DNA of 64,000 bases from Comamonadaceae bacterium (lineage in GTDB: Bacteria > Pseudomonadota > Gammaproteobacteria > Burkholderiales > Burkholderiaceae_C), in NCBI GenBank assembly GCA_947442105.1, contig CANEVH010000014.1:1-64000 (forward strand), in the 5' to 3' direction. The translations under genes and the position numbers were made by a program. This document shows positions 50,222 to 60,352 of the stretch, piece after piece. The first letter of the stretch is position 1; the number at the start of each line of letters is the position of its first letter. Below the pieces are notes generated by a model, which was not told where the DNA came from, made no database searches, and saw nothing but the letters and a program-made list of their open reading frames with translations.

Positions 50222-51081
50222 TTTCAATTGAGCAGAAAAAAGCGCGGGCCTCCAAGTTTGCGACGCGCAACCGGGTGAACAGCCTTGCCACGGTGCTGGC
50301 ACTGTCGGCGATGGCGTTTGGTCTGTTTTGGTTGTTCTGGATACTGATTGAAACGGTGCGCCTGGGCATTGGTGGGCTGAGCTTTGCCACCTTGACCCAA
50401 ATGACGCCCCCGCCCAACGAAGAGGGCGGTCTGGCCAATGCCATCTATGGGTCTTTGCTGATGGTGGGACTCGCCACTCTGGTCGGAACACCGATTGGGG
50501 TGATGGCGGGCATTTATTTGGCAGAGTTTGACAGGACGGGTTGGCTGGCGAATGTGACCCGCTTTGTGAACGACATTTTGCTTTCTGCGCCGTCTATCGT
50601 CATCGGCCTCTTCGTTTACGCGGTTGCGGTAAGCCCCTTCCACACGTTTTCCGCCGCTGCGGGCGTGCTGGCGCTTGCCTTGATTGTTATTCCTGTGGTG
50701 ATCCGCACCACTGAAAACATGCTGCAATTGGTGCCAGCTGGTTTGCGGGAAGCCGCTTATGCGCTGGGCGCGCCAAAGTGGAAAGTAATCCTCAGCATTA
50801 CCTTGAAAGCCGCCCGTGCAGGCGTGATTACCGGTGTTTTGCTGTCGGTGGCCCGGATCGCCGGTGAGACCGCTCCTCTGTTGTTTACTGCTCTGAGCAA
50901 CCAGTTCTGGACCTCAAGCCTGGGCCAGCCGATGGCAAGCCTACCGGTGACGATTTTCAAGTTCGCCATGAGCCCCTACGAAAATTGGCAAAAGCTGGCT
51001 TGGGCAGGTGTTTTCCTGATCACCCTGGCCGTGTTGGCACTCAATATTGCGGCGCGGGTATTGACTCGCAGCAAGAATTAA
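50218..51081 (+). CDS. pstA: PstA, phosphate ABC transporter permease
   Basis: Second inner-membrane subunit of the Pst importer. The 287-residue protein has six transmembrane segments and the EAA loop [31 protein letters not shown], then [17 protein letters not shown]. It starts inside the pstC stop and ends 36 bases before pstB. Confidence 0.96.
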   Translation: MISIEQKKARASKFATRNRVNSLATVLALSAMAFGLFWLFWILIETVRLGIGGLSFATLTQMTPPPNEEGGLANAIYGSLLMVGLATLVGTPIGVMAGIYLAEFDRTGWLANVTRFVNDILLSAPSIVIGLFVYAVAVSPFHTFSAAAGVLALALIVIPVVIRTTENMLQLVPAGLREAAYALGAPKWKVILSITLKAARAGVITGVLLSVARIAGETAPLLFTALSNQFWTSSLGQPMASLPVTIFKFAMSPYENWQKLAWAGVFLITLAVLALNIAARVLTRSKN

Positions 51082-51117
51082 GTTCTTTGCTTCACTCCTT
51101 ACTACGAAGTTTTCCTT

Positions 51118-51897
51118 ATGCTAAATACCAATACTGTTGCGCCGACCACCAAAATTTCGGTCAAAGACTTGAATTTTTACTATGGCAAGTTCCATGCGCT
51201 CAAAAACATCAATATGGAGGTGCCCGCCGGCAAAGTGACCGCGTTCATCGGTCCATCAGGTTGTGGAAAGTCAACGCTGCTGCGCGTGTTTAACCGCATG
51301 TTCGAGTTGTATCCAGAGCAACGCGCCGAAGGTCAGGTGATGCTGGATGGCGAAAATTTGCTCACCAGCAAAGAAGATGTTGCCTTGTTGCGAGCCAAGG
51401 TTGGCATGGTGTTTCAAAAACCGACGCCGTTTCCAATGTCCATCTTTGACAACATCGCATTCGGCGTGAAGTTGTTTGAAAGCCTGAATGCAAGCGACAT
51501 GGAAGAGCGCGTTGAGTGGGCGCTGCGCAAATCGGCGCTCTGGAACGAGGTGAAAGACAAGCTCAATCAAAACGGTTCTAGCCTGTCTGGCGGCCAACAG
51601 CAGCGCCTGTGCATTGCCCGCGGTATTGCCATCAAACCGGAAGTGTTGCTGCTCGACGAGCCGTGTTCTGCACTGGACCCGATTTCGACGGCAAAGGTCG
51701 AGGAATTGATTGTTGAGCTCAAAACCGATTACACGGTAGTTATCGTGACGCACAACATGCAACAAGCCGCCCGTTGCAGCGACTACACCGCCTATATGTA
51801 CCTCGGTGATTTGATCGAGTTCGGCGCTACCGAGCAAATGTTCTTCAAGCCCACGCGCAAAGAAACCGAAGACTACATTACCGGTCGCTTTGGCTGA
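51118..51897 (+). CDS. pstB: PstB, phosphate ABC transporter ATPase
   Basis: Drives phosphate import. The 259-residue protein has Walker [18 protein letters not shown], the Q-loop [18 protein letters not shown], the signature [16 protein letters not shown], Walker [15 protein letters not shown] and the H-loop [15 protein letters not shown]. It is also the link between transport and PhoR signalling through PhoU. Confidence 0.98.
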   Translation: MLNTNTVAPTTKISVKDLNFYYGKFHALKNINMEVPAGKVTAFIGPSGCGKSTLLRVFNRMFELYPEQRAEGQVMLDGENLLTSKEDVALLRAKVGMVFQKPTPFPMSIFDNIAFGVKLFESLNASDMEERVEWALRKSALWNEVKDKLNQNGSSLSGGQQQRLCIARGIAIKPEVLLLDEPCSALDPISTAKVEELIVELKTDYTVVIVTHNMQQAARCSDYTAYMYLGDLIEFGATEQMFFKPTRKETEDYITGRFG

Positions 51898-51959
51898 TAT
51901 AAAAGCCCACTTAACCATTTACAGCCTGCCCTGCTAAGCCCACATCACGAGGAAAAGCC

Positions 51960-52661
51960 ATGCCCGATAAACATCTATCCACGCAATTTGACAGTGAGTT
52001 GACCTCGGTATCCTCCCAGGTCATGGAACTCGGTGGACTGGTTGAGTCACAAATTCGCCAAGCGATTTTTGCGCTTCAACATTTCAATATGGATGTTGCC
52101 CATGAAGTGACGGCCAACGAAGTACGTGTCAACGCCATGGAAATCGAGATTGACCGTGACCTGTCCTCCATCATCGCCCGGCGCCAGCCCACCGCGCGTG
52201 ATTTGCGTCTGCTAATCGCGATTTCCAAGACTACCGCCAATTTAGAGCGCGTGGGTGACGAAGCGGAAAAAATTGCACGCATGGTGTGCTCCATTATCGA
52301 AAGCGGTACGCCACGGTCCTTGCCTGCGCAGGAGCTGCGTTACGCGGCCGACCTGGCATCGGGCTTGCTGAACAAGGCGCTCGACGCCTTCGCCCGGCTA
52401 GACGTGAATGCGGCACTGAGCATTCTCAAAGAGGACGATCTCATTGACAAAGAGTTTGACGGATTTGTGCGCAAGCTCATCACCTACATGATGGAAGACC
52501 CGCGCACAATCTCCCCGAGCCTGGACCTGCTGTTTTTGGCCAAGGCCATTGAGCGCATCGGTGACCACGCCAAAAACATCGCCGAGTTCATTATTTACGT
52601 GGTCAAGGGCGAGGACGTGCGCCACAGCTCCATCGACCGGATTGAGTCCGTTATTAAATGA
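51960..52661 (+). CDS. phoU: PhoU, phosphate signalling regulator
   Basis: Passes the state of the Pst transporter to PhoR and silences the Pho regulon in high phosphate. The 233-residue protein is a tandem of two three-helix bundles; each has the metal motif: ERVGDEAEKIARM (first) and ERIGDHAKNIAEFIIYV (second). The sequence RDLRLLIAISKTTANLERVGDEAEKI is typical. Its stop overlaps phoB (ATGA). Confidence 0.96.
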   Translation: MPDKHLSTQFDSELTSVSSQVMELGGLVESQIRQAIFALQHFNMDVAHEVTANEVRVNAMEIEIDRDLSSIIARRQPTARDLRLLIAISKTTANLERVGDEAEKIARMVCSIIESGTPRSLPAQELRYAADLASGLLNKALDAFARLDVNAALSILKEDDLIDKEFDGFVRKLITYMMEDPRTISPSLDLLFLAKAIERIGDHAKNIAEFIIYVVKGEDVRHSSIDRIESVIK

Positions 52662-53386
52662 GAACCATGCCTGCGGTTTTGGTGGTGGAGGATGAACCCG
52701 CAATTGCCGAACTGATTGCGGTTAACCTGCGCCACAATGGATTTCGCCCCACCTGGGCCATGGACAGCGTCAGCGCCCAGCGCGAGATTGACGCGTCCCT
52801 GCCGGATTTGATTTTGCTGGACTGGATGCTGCCTGGAGAAAGCGGTCTCTCTCTGGCCCGACGCTGGCGCGCCAATGAGCGAACCAAGGGCGTGCCTTTG
52901 ATCATGCTCACCGCGCGCGGTGACGAGGCTGATCGGGTTGCGGGGCTGGACTCGGGCGCCGACGACTACATTTCCAAGCCCTTTTCGACCAAAGAATTGT
53001 TGGCGCGCGTGCGTGCGGTGCTGCGCCGGCGCGCACCCGAACAAGATGGTGAGGCCATCGTCATCGCTGGGCTGAGCCTGGATTCAGCAACCCACCGCGT
53101 GTCGTTCGCGGAGCAGGCGCTCAAACTGGGTCCTACCGAATTCAAACTACTGCACTACCTAATGGGCCATGCAGAACGCGTTCACAGCCGTGGTCAGTTG
53201 CTCGACAAGGTGTGGGGTGACCACGTCTACATTGAGGAACGCACCGTGGACGTTCACGTCAAGCGCCTGCGCGAGGCTTTGGGCGCCGCCGGGCCCATGG
53301 TGGAGACGGTGCGTGGAGCCGGCTACCGCCTGACGGCCAAGCCCGCAACGCCGGTGTCGCTAGCCACCAGAGCTCAGCTTGGGTAG
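52658..53386 (+). CDS. phoB: PhoB, phosphate regulon response regulator
   Basis: DNA-binding activator of phosphate-starvation genes. The 242-residue protein has a receiver domain with the acidic pocket VVEDEPAIAEL, the phosphorylated Asp55 in ILLDWMLPGESG, Thr/Lys in MLTARGDEAD and YISKPFSTKELLARV, then an OmpR-type winged helix (LGPTEFKLLHYLMGHAERVHSR, ERTVDVHVKRLREAL, ETVRGAGYRL). The ATG lies in the phoU stop. Confidence 0.97.
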   Translation: MRTMPAVLVVEDEPAIAELIAVNLRHNGFRPTWAMDSVSAQREIDASLPDLILLDWMLPGESGLSLARRWRANERTKGVPLIMLTARGDEADRVAGLDSGADDYISKPFSTKELLARVRAVLRRRAPEQDGEAIVIAGLSLDSATHRVSFAEQALKLGPTEFKLLHYLMGHAERVHSRGQLLDKVWGDHVYIEERTVDVHVKRLREALGAAGPMVETVRGAGYRLTAKPATPVSLATRAQLG

Positions 53387-53389
53387 TGT

Positions 53390-54760
53390 TTGACCACGCG
53401 CTTGCTCGGGCGGCTGCTGAGCTTTGCCTTGTTTCAAATTCTTGGGGCTGCTTCTGGCTGGTGGTTTGTGCGGCATTTCTTGCCGGTTAATGCAGAAGGC
53501 CTGCCTCTGGTCCTTGGGGGCGCGCTGCTTGCCAGCTACGCGTGGCATGTGCTGGATGTTGCGCTAGGCATGCGCTTGCTGCGCTGGCTGGGCGGCGGTA
53601 ACACCTTGAGAAGCCATATTGGTTTTGGGCTGTGGGGTGAAATTTCGGACCGTGTGCGGCGCCTCATGCGCTCCCGTGACCGTGCGGTTCTGCAGCGCGA
53701 TGGCCGATTTCAAGACTTTTTGGCCGCGATGCAGGCCTCCCCTGTCGGCGTGGTCTTGCTCGATGCGGAACTGCGTATTGAGTGGTGTAACCAGTCGGCG
53801 CAATCGCATTTCGGCTTGGACGCCAAGCGCGATGTGTTGCAACACTTTGGCAATCTGGTGCGCGACCCGGGGTTTGCGGCCTACCTGGTGGCCCGCGACT
53901 TTGAAAACGATGTGCTAATGCCTGGGCGCAGCAGCACCCTGGCCAAGCCGGTGCGCTTGTCGGTGCACATGCATCCCTATGGTGAGGGCCGAACCTTGCT
54001 GCTGTCGCGCGATGTCACTGCAGTGGAGCAGGCGGAGGCGATGCGGCGCGATTTTGTGGCGAACGTTTCGCATGAAATTCGCACGCCGCTGACCGTGCTC
54101 TCAGGGTTTATCGAGACACTGCAAAGCCTCAAGCTGTCTGAGCCGGAGCGTGCGCACTATCTCCAATTAATGGCCCAGCAGGCCGAACGCATGCAGTCAC
54201 TGGTGAGCGACTTGCTCACTTTGTCTCGGCTTGAGGGCAGCCCCCTGCCTTCTGCGCAAGAGTGGATTCCGATGGCGCCGATTTTTGACCAGTGCCGCCA
54301 GGAGGTAACCGAGCTTTCGCGCGTGCTGTGGGGCCAGCCGCAAGGCCTGGAGTTTGTGATTGAGCCCGGCATTTGCGTGGCAGGTTCCGCTGTCGAGTTG
54401 CACAGCGCTTTGCTTAACTTAATTGGCAACGCGGTGCGCTATACCCCCGAAGGCAAAAACATCTATGTCCACTGGCAGTCGCAAAGCGATGGGGGCGCCG
54501 TGCTGGTGGTGCGCGATGAGGGGGTGGGAATTGCCGCCGAGCACATTCCCCGGTTGACCGAGCGCTTCTACCGGGTGGACCGCAGTCGGTCTCGTGACAC
54601 CGGGGGAACCGGACTCGGCCTGGCGATTGTCAAGCACGTGACCCAGCGCCACGGCGCGGAGCTGCTGATTACTAGCATCCAGGGAAAGGGCTCGACGTTT
54701 ACTGTGCGGTTTTCGCCCATGCGGGTCAGACTGAACGCGGTGCCTAGCGGCGCTGCATAA
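53390..54760 (+). CDS. phoR: PhoR, phosphate regulon sensor histidine kinase
   Basis: Membrane sensor kinase for PhoB. The 456-residue protein has two N-terminal hydrophobic segments (about 8-28 and 38-58), a charged linker, a PAS domain (LAAMQASPVGVVLLDAEL onward), HisKA with His228 in FVANVSHEIRTPLTVLSGF, and HATPase_c with N box NLIGNAVRYTP, G1 VRDEGVGIAAEHIPRLTERF and G2 GGTGLGLAIVKHV. The start is TTG three bases after phoB. Its end overlaps the next convergent gene by 17 bases. Confidence 0.96.
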   Translation: MTTRLLGRLLSFALFQILGAASGWWFVRHFLPVNAEGLPLVLGGALLASYAWHVLDVALGMRLLRWLGGGNTLRSHIGFGLWGEISDRVRRLMRSRDRAVLQRDGRFQDFLAAMQASPVGVVLLDAELRIEWCNQSAQSHFGLDAKRDVLQHFGNLVRDPGFAAYLVARDFENDVLMPGRSSTLAKPVRLSVHMHPYGEGRTLLLSRDVTAVEQAEAMRRDFVANVSHEIRTPLTVLSGFIETLQSLKLSEPERAHYLQLMAQQAERMQSLVSDLLTLSRLEGSPLPSAQEWIPMAPIFDQCRQEVTELSRVLWGQPQGLEFVIEPGICVAGSAVELHSALLNLIGNAVRYTPEGKNIYVHWQSQSDGGAVLVVRDEGVGIAAEHIPRLTERFYRVDRSRSRDTGGTGLGLAIVKHVTQRHGAELLITSIQGKGSTFTVRFSPMRVRLNAVPSGAA

Positions 54761-56450
54761 GCCACATCGCGTTGGAGGCATCGGCGGGATGCCGAACCAG
54801 CGCTTTGGCGACCCACAGGCTGCTGTCTACCGTGGGCGGCACATCACCAGTCGGGGTGGGTTGTGCCAGCAACCAGCTGCAGTGAACCAGTGCTCCCACC
54901 GATACCAATTGCCTCTCCATGCCCCATTGCAGCGCTGCAATTTGGTCAGCGCTCAGCCCTTGCACCTCCACGCAGCCCGGTTTGTCGATTTGCATCGCCA
55001 CATTTTTGGTCAATACGGCATAGCCTTGCGTGTAGTCCAGCAGCGGCAGCCATAAGGTCATCAGCAGCGACCAACACCAGACTGCGCCACCGGCAGGCAA
55101 CACCAGACTTTTCCACAGCGCCGCTCGCTGGCGGCTCGTGCGCCAGCGCACCAGTGCCGCCCAAAAAGCCGTCACGCCCAGCGCCACCACCAGACCCGTG
55201 ATGGAAAACTCCGGCCTAAAGCCTGGCGCCAGCCGCGCAACATTGGCCGCCGGTTGGCTGGGAATGCCGGTCTGCATTGCCAGCCAGACGACCCACACAA
55301 CCAAGCCGCAGCCGCTGAAAAAAAGCAGCGTGAACCAGTCGATCAAGGAGGCCATTTGTCTTTGCAGTGTAGGCAAGGCAAACGCCGCCAAGCTGGCGAT
55401 GGCAGGCAGCCCCAGCAGCAAGGTGCGGTCCGATGACCCGGTAAACAGGGTTGCGAACAGGGTTACCGTCAACAGCCACAGGGGCAGTGCAATGTGCCGA
55501 CTGCCTATCTGCTTGCGCCAACGCCATAGCGCCCAGAGCGCGAGCGGCCAGGCAGGCCAGGTGAACCAAACCAGCAATTGAAAATAGCCATTCCAATCGA
55601 TCCAAAGCGCCTGGGGAGCAATCACTTTCCATTGCCATAGATTGCAAACGGTTGCCAACAGCGCGCTCAAGATACAAGCCAGCACCAGCGTGGCGCTGAC
55701 GTGTAAACGGGCGCGTTGGACGGCAGCGTCGTCCTGAGTGCTTGCAGGGTGCAGTTGGGTGGCGAAAGCACATCCCAGGCCGTAAATGACCGCGAGCATG
55801 GGCGCGCCGCTCAGTGTCAAGCCTGCTTGGCCGATCAGTGTCGCGGGCCCGGCCAAACGCAACCGGTAGGGCAGGGCGCACACGCCGTAAAAATACACGC
55901 CCATAAAACCCAGCTGCGCCAGCGCCGGGGTGGTTTCGTGGCCGAGTTGGGCCAGGCCAAGACAGGCAATCAAAGCCAGCAAGCCACCATCGGCCACTGT
56001 GCGGGCATAGTCGCTGGGCCGTGCCTGTCCACCGAAAGCAAAGGCCACCGGTTGTGCCTTGGGGCTTTTTGCGAGGTAGTAAGTGCCGTACCAGGTGCCG
56101 GTCATGGCCAGCGCCAACAGCAGTGCAAATGGCAGACGAATAAGCCACAGTGCAAGTTCGCTGTGTGGCGCTAGTGGAAGCATCCAGGCGCCCAGCCAAT
56201 AGGGCAACAGAGCGTTGTGCTCTGAAGTAATTCCAAGCAGTGTGGGGTGCCACCAGTCCGTTCTGCCTGCGGCCAGTTCCAACATGAAGCCCAGGGACGC
56301 CATGTCTGCGCTTTTCCAGCCACCGCGACCGAACAAACCGGCAAATACGTACACCACGCAAATACCCAGTAATGCGGCTCGCGGCAAGCGCTTGACGGCC
56401 GCCTGGGCTACAACGGCAGGACTGGTGGATTGCACAGTTTCAGGGTCCAA
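54744..56450 (-). CDS. Polytopic membrane protein, GT-C/ArnT-like
   Basis: A 568-residue protein with about 11-12 transmembrane segments, resembling GT-C glycosyltransferases of the ArnT/PMT type: a first helix, then the loop GRGGWKSADMASLGFMLE followed by WWHPTLLGITSEHNALLPYWLGAW, helices, and a soluble C-terminal part of about 130 residues. The first loop has the acidic residue expected of the catalytic position (KSAD), but substrate and donor are unknown. Starts at TTG 56450 and GTG 56435 are both possible. It faces phoR. Confidence 0.75.
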   Translation of the reverse strand: MDPETVQSTSPAVVAQAAVKRLPRAALLGICVVYVFAGLFGRGGWKSADMASLGFMLELAAGRTDWWHPTLLGITSEHNALLPYWLGAWMLPLAPHSELALWLIRLPFALLLALAMTGTWYGTYYLAKSPKAQPVAFAFGGQARPSDYARTVADGGLLALIACLGLAQLGHETTPALAQLGFMGVYFYGVCALPYRLRLAGPATLIGQAGLTLSGAPMLAVIYGLGCAFATQLHPASTQDDAAVQRARLHVSATLVLACILSALLATVCNLWQWKVIAPQALWIDWNGYFQLLVWFTWPAWPLALWALWRWRKQIGSRHIALPLWLLTVTLFATLFTGSSDRTLLLGLPAIASLAAFALPTLQRQMASLIDWFTLLFFSGCGLVVWVVWLAMQTGIPSQPAANVARLAPGFRPEFSITGLVVALGVTAFWAALVRWRTSRQRAALWKSLVLPAGGAVWCWSLLMTLWLPLLDYTQGYAVLTKNVAMQIDKPGCVEVQGLSADQIAALQWGMERQLVSVGALVHCSWLLAQPTPTGDVPPTVDSSLWVAKALVRHPADASNAMWLMQRR

Positions 56451-56452
56451 AT

Positions 56453-56486
56453 AAAAAAAGCAGCCTGGAAACCCGGGCTGCTTTTT
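56453..56486 (-). terminator. Intrinsic terminator after rpmE2
   Basis: AGCAGCC and GGGCTGCT arms; on the minus strand a run of seven T follows, on the plus strand five T. It lies between rpmE2 and the downstream membrane-protein gene, so both need separate promoters or read-through. Confidence 0.88.
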
Positions 56487-56519
56487 GTGCAGAAGACCGG
56501 ACGCAAGCCCGGTTTGCCA

Positions 56520-56786
56520 TTACTTCGGGCTTGTGACGCTGGTCTTGCCGAAGCGGTTGCGGAATTTCTCCACGCGTCCACCCATGTTGTCCACGGACTT
56601 TTGGGTGCCGGTGTAGAAAGGATGCGATTCGCTGGAGGTATCCAGTTTGTACAGCGGCAGTTCACGCCCGTCTTCCATCTTGATCATTTCCTTGGTGTTG
56701 GCGCATGAACGGGTCACAAACTTGAAGTTGTTGGACAGGTCCATGAAGCACACTTCGCGGTAGTTGGGGTGAATTCCAGATTTCAT
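56520..56786 (-). CDS. rpmE2: 50S ribosomal protein L31 type B
   Basis: Zinc-free paralogue of L31. The 88-residue protein has [34 protein letters not shown], and [32 protein letters not shown]. The zinc-binding CxxC pair of type A is missing. In many bacteria the C- form is induced by zinc depletion via Zur; no Zur box was recognised here. It lies downstream of rho, and TATACT at 56882-56887 may be its -10. Confidence 0.96.
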   Translation of the reverse strand: MKSGIHPNYREVCFMDLSNNFKFVTRSCANTKEMIKMEDGRELPLYKLDTSSESHPFYTGTQKSVDNMGGRVEKFRNRFGKTSVTSPK

Positions 56787-56902
56787 AATGTGTCCATCAG
56801 TTGCGCCAGCCGCATCGGGTCCTCGGGCAAACCCTTGCCCAATCCAAAACCCGGTGTACTTGTCGCGTAGTAAAGCCTTTGAGTATAAGCCAGCGACTGG
56901 CC

Positions 56903-58165
56903 TTAGCCGCCGCGTCGCATCATGTCGAAAAATTCGCTATTGGTTTTGGTGGCGCGCATTTGCTTGAGCACCATTTCCATTGCCTCAATCTCGTCCATGT
57001 TGTACAAAAACTGGCGCAGGATGCGGGTTTTTTGCAAGATGTCCGGCGCCAGCAGCAGCTCTTCGCGCCGGGTGCCGCTGCGATTGAGCTGGATGGACGG
57101 GAACACACGTTTTTCGTAAAGGCGGCGATCGAGGTGGATTTCCGAGTTGCCGGTGCCCTTGAATTCTTCAAAAATCACCTCGTCCATGCGGCTGCCGGTG
57201 TCAACCAATGCGGTGGCGATGATGGTGAGTGAGCCACCTTCCTCGACATTGCGTGCCGCGCCCAAAAAACGCTTGGGCCGCTGCAACGCATTGGAGTCCA
57301 CGCCACCCGTTAGCACTTTGCCGCTAGAAGGAACGACGTTGTTGTAAGCGCGTGCCAAGCGGGTGATGGAGTCGAGCAAGATCACCACGTCTTTTTTCAG
57401 TTCGACCAGGCGTTTGGCGCGCTCTATCACCATTTCGGCCACGTGCACATGGCGCGAAGCGGGTTCGTCAAACGTGGAGGCGATGACCTCGCCTTTGACG
57501 GTGCGCTGCATTTCGGTCACTTCTTCCGGTCGCTCGTCCACCAGCAAAACCATCATGTGGCTGTTGGGGTAGTTTGCGGAAATCGCGTGCGCAATGTGCT
57601 GCATCATCACTGTTTTGCCGCTTTTGGGAGGCGCGACCAGCAAAGCGCGCTGGCCTTTGCCGATGGGGGCGATGATGTCGATGACGCGACCGGTGATGTT
57701 TTCGTCGCTCTTGTTGTCCTGTTCTAGGCGCATTTGCACCTTGGGGAACAAGGGCGTCAGGTTCTCAAACATCACCTTGTGTTTGTTGCTCTCGGGCGAG
57801 TCGCCATTGACTTTGTCAAGCTTGTTGAGCGCGAAATAGCGTTCGCCGTCTTTGGGCGTGCGTACTTCGCCTTCAATCATGTCGCCCGTGTGCAGGTTAA
57901 AGCGGCGCACCTGGCTGGGGCTGATGTAGATGTCGTCGGTGCTGGCGGTGTAGCTGGTATCGGGGCTGCGCAAAAAACCAAAGCCGTCGGGCAAAATTTC
58001 CAGCACGCCATCGGCAATGATTTGCTCACCGGTGCGCGCGCGCTTTTTGATGATGGCAAACATCAATTCCTGCTTGCGCATGCGGCCCGTGTTTTCAATT
58101 TCAAGCTCTTCGGCTTGTTTGAGGACTTCTGACACGTGCAGTGCCTTGAGTTCGTTGAGGTGCAT
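56903..58165 (-). CDS. rho: Transcription termination factor Rho
   Basis: Hexameric RNA helicase that ends transcription. The 420-residue protein has the N-terminal helical domain ([20 protein letters not shown]), the primary RNA site [22 protein letters not shown], the P-loop [16 protein letters not shown], the Q-loop-containing [19 protein letters not shown], and the R-loop segment. Length and domains are normal. It is followed by rpmE2, a frequent neighbour. Confidence 0.98.
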   Translation of the reverse strand: MHLNELKALHVSEVLKQAEELEIENTGRMRKQELMFAIIKKRARTGEQIIADGVLEILPDGFGFLRSPDTSYTASTDDIYISPSQVRRFNLHTGDMIEGEVRTPKDGERYFALNKLDKVNGDSPESNKHKVMFENLTPLFPKVQMRLEQDNKSDENITGRVIDIIAPIGKGQRALLVAPPKSGKTVMMQHIAHAISANYPNSHMMVLLVDERPEEVTEMQRTVKGEVIASTFDEPASRHVHVAEMVIERAKRLVELKKDVVILLDSITRLARAYNNVVPSSGKVLTGGVDSNALQRPKRFLGAARNVEEGGSLTIIATALVDTGSRMDEVIFEEFKGTGNSEIHLDRRLYEKRVFPSIQLNRSGTRREELLLAPDILQKTRILRQFLYNMDEIEAMEMVLKQMRATKTNSEFFDMMRRGG

Positions 58166-58341
58166 GGAGTGGGTCCCGTGGTGGGATGTTGACCGAGTTT
58201 TCGGAAGTGCAAAAAATCAGGGGAGGGTTGGGGGACTGCCGCAATGCGAGAGGCGACTCAAGCGCATCCGAGTTCATGGCCGTTGCGGCGGCTAGCATCT
58301 GTAGAAGATGCATGGACGCAATAATTATGACAGGAAATCAA

Positions 58342-58383
58342 CAGGCAAAAATAAACCGGGCGAACCCGGTTTATTTTTGCCTG
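58342..58383 (-). terminator. Perfect 19-bp hairpin terminator downstream of trxA
   Basis: CAGGCAAAAATAAACCGGG (58342-58360) and its exact complement (58365-58383) flank a CGAA loop. T-rich runs lie inside both arms. It is fully symmetric, so it can work in both directions. Confidence 0.88.
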
Positions 58384-58433
58384 CGCTACATCACTTTTGT
58401 GCAGTGCCGCCTTGGCGCGGCGCCAAGCGCTGC

Positions 58434-58763
58434 TTAAATCTGCTCGTCGATGAAAGCAATCAACTGCGATTTGCTTAGCGCGCCGACCTTGGTGGCTGCC
58501 AGTTTGCCGTCTTTGAAAAGCATCAAGGTGGGGATGCCGCGAATGCCGAACTTGGCGGGGATTTCGCGGTTTTCGTCGACATTCATTTTCGCAATTTGCA
58601 ATTTACCTTCATAGGCCACGGACACCTCATCGAGAATGGGGGCGATCATCTTGCAGGGGCCGCACCATTCCGCCCAGTAGTCCACCAAAATGGGCTGCGC
58701 GGCTTGCAGCACGTCGGCTTCAAAGGTGGCGTCGGTAATGTGTTTGACGAGTTCGCTGGCCAT
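58434..58763 (-). CDS. trxA: Thioredoxin
   Basis: General disulfide reductase. The 109-residue protein has the active site WCGPC with Cys34 and Cys37, the cis-proline GIPTLMLF at about residue 76 and the buried Asp in [15 protein letters not shown] 58763 has AAAGGA upstream; the open frame further upstream is antisense to the flavoprotein gene. It is encoded between rho and that gene, as often in betaproteobacteria. Confidence 0.98.
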   Translation of the reverse strand: MASELVKHITDATFEADVLQAAQPILVDYWAEWCGPCKMIAPILDEVSVAYEGKLQIAKMNVDENREIPAKFGIRGIPTLMLFKDGKLAATKVGALSKSQLIAFIDEQI

Positions 58764-58917
58764 GGAGTTTTCCTTTGGAATAGGGTGAGCTTCAATATTG
58801 AAATCGATTGTGACAGAAAGCAAACAAGGACGGCCCCAAGCCACGCTATGAACGGTATAGAAAAAATTGCCCGCGCGCTCTGCGCTGGGGCAACCCAGAC
58901 CGCAAGACTGGCCCGCT

Positions 58918-60189
58918 ATGCATCTCGCTATGCATCTTGATCTGCCCGTAGTGGTGGTTGGCGGCGGCCCGGCCGGCCTGATGGCCGCGCAAGGCCTGGG
59001 TGAAGCGGGCCACACTGTGCACCTTTTCGACGGCATGGCCACGGTTGGACGCAAGTTTTTGCTAGCGGGCAAAGGCGGCCTGAATTTGACGCATTCAGAG
59101 GCCGCAGCGCCTTTTGCCATGCGCTTTGGCTCCCGCCGTACGGCGTTGGAGCCGCTGCTGAACGACTTTGGTGCAGATGCCGTGCGCGCCTGGGCCCAAT
59201 CGCTTGGCGTAAATACCTTTGTGGGCACTTCGGGCCGTGTGTTTCCTACGGACTTGAAGGCCGCGCCCTTGCTGCGCGCTTGGCTGGCGCGTTTGCGTCA
59301 TCCCCCGCAGGGTGCCCCAGTGCAATTCCACATGCGCCACCGATGGCTGGGCTGGGACGATCAGAACAGGCTGCTTTTCAACGCGCCGCAGGGCGAGGTG
59401 CGCATACAGGCACAGGCGGTGGTGCTGGCGTTGGGCGGCGGCAGTTGGGCGCGCCTGGGCTCAGACGGGGCGTGGTACGCCCCTTTGCAGGCACGTGGCG
59501 TGGATTTGGCGCCGCTGCTGCCGGCCAACTGCGGCTTTGACGTGGCTGGTGGCTGGAGCCCGTTTTTTGCTGAAAAATTTGCCGGGCAGCCGTTCAAGAC
59601 CGTTGCGATCACCGTGCCTGGCGAGCATGCGGATGCAGCGCCTGTGTTTCAGCGCAAGGGCGAGTTTGTTGCCACCGCAACGGGGGTCGAAGGCAGCCTA
59701 ATTTATGCTGCATCGCAGGTGCTGCGTGACGCTTTGCTGCGCACTGGGCGGGCTAACTTTCATATTGATTTGTTGCCGGACATGGCGCCCGAGCGCCTGT
59801 TGGCCGAAGTGCGCCACCCGCGCGGTTCGCGCTCGCTGTCTAGCCATTTGAAGAGCCGCTTGCACTTGGACGGTATCAAGACAGCCGTGTTGCGTGAGTG
59901 TGTGCCCAAGGCGACGTTTGACGACGCGCTGGCCCTGGCTGCGGCCATCAAGGCCGTTCCCATTGCCCTGGGGGCTAGCCGCCCTTTGGATGAGGCGATC
60001 AGCAGCGCCGGCGGTGTGCGCTTTGAAGGCTTGACCGAAGATTTGATGCTCAAGCAGTTGCCCGGCGTGTTTTGTGCGGGGGAGATGCTCGATTGGGAAG
60101 CGCCTACTGGCGGCTACTTGCTCAGCGCGTCGCTGGCCACGGGCTACCGGGCGGCGCGCGGCGTGATGAACTACTTGCGCGCTGTTTGA
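58918..60189 (+). CDS. HI0933/BaiN-like flavoprotein oxidoreductase
   Basis: A 423-residue FAD protein of the TIGR03862-type branch. It has the dinucleotide-binding motif [38 protein letters not shown] typical of HI0933, [18 protein letters not shown], then [41 protein letters not shown] at the FAD-closing end. Its reaction is unknown; HI0933 members include putative reductases. Start 58918 or 58930 are both possible. It is divergent from trxA. Confidence 0.88.
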   Translation: MHLAMHLDLPVVVVGGGPAGLMAAQGLGEAGHTVHLFDGMATVGRKFLLAGKGGLNLTHSEAAAPFAMRFGSRRTALEPLLNDFGADAVRAWAQSLGVNTFVGTSGRVFPTDLKAAPLLRAWLARLRHPPQGAPVQFHMRHRWLGWDDQNRLLFNAPQGEVRIQAQAVVLALGGGSWARLGSDGAWYAPLQARGVDLAPLLPANCGFDVAGGWSPFFAEKFAGQPFKTVAITVPGEHADAAPVFQRKGEFVATATGVEGSLIYAASQVLRDALLRTGRANFHIDLLPDMAPERLLAEVRHPRGSRSLSSHLKSRLHLDGIKTAVLRECVPKATFDDALALAAAIKAVPIALGASRPLDEAISSAGGVRFEGLTEDLMLKQLPGVFCAGEMLDWEAPTGGYLLSASLATGYRAARGVMNYLRAV

Positions 60190-60193
60190 GGGG

Positions 60194-60290
60194 TTGACGA
60201 GCCTTACCCCGGCACTGGCTCCACAGTTAGGGCTGCTTGGTTCCCCACCTGACCCGGTTGGCCGCTTCACCATGCGAGGAGGCCCGTCGA
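60194..60290 (-). ncRNA. ffs: 4.5S RNA of the signal recognition particle
   Basis: Read on the minus strand it contains GGTGAAGCGGCCAACC, then GGGTCAGGTGGGGAACC and AAGCAGCCC, the conserved apical domain with GGAA loop and the AAGCAGCC strand that bind Ffh. The terminal helix is formed by GACGGGCCT (60288-60280) and AGGCTCGTC (60204-60196). Ends are estimated from this pairing and from the promoter. No T-run follows, so the 3' end is uncertain by a few bases. The position beside dnaX is common in betaproteobacteria. Confidence 0.9.
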
Positions 60291-60294
60291 GGAC

Positions 60295-60321
60295 ATTCTA
60301 ATGCCAGCCCTTTTCGGTCAA
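60295..60321 (-). promoter_or_regulatory. Promoter of the 4.5S RNA gene
   Basis: On the minus strand TTGACC (60321-60316), a 15-base spacer and TAGAAT (60300-60295), seven bases before the start of the terminal helix. The spacer is short, but both boxes are close to consensus. Confidence 0.65.
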
Positions 60322-60352
60322 CCCTATGGGCGCCCGCCCGTAGAATCCGGCC

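Noticed and set aside
58764-59228. In-frame N-terminal extension of thioredoxin
   Set aside because: It overlaps the divergent flavoprotein gene and trxA has a good RBS at the normal start.
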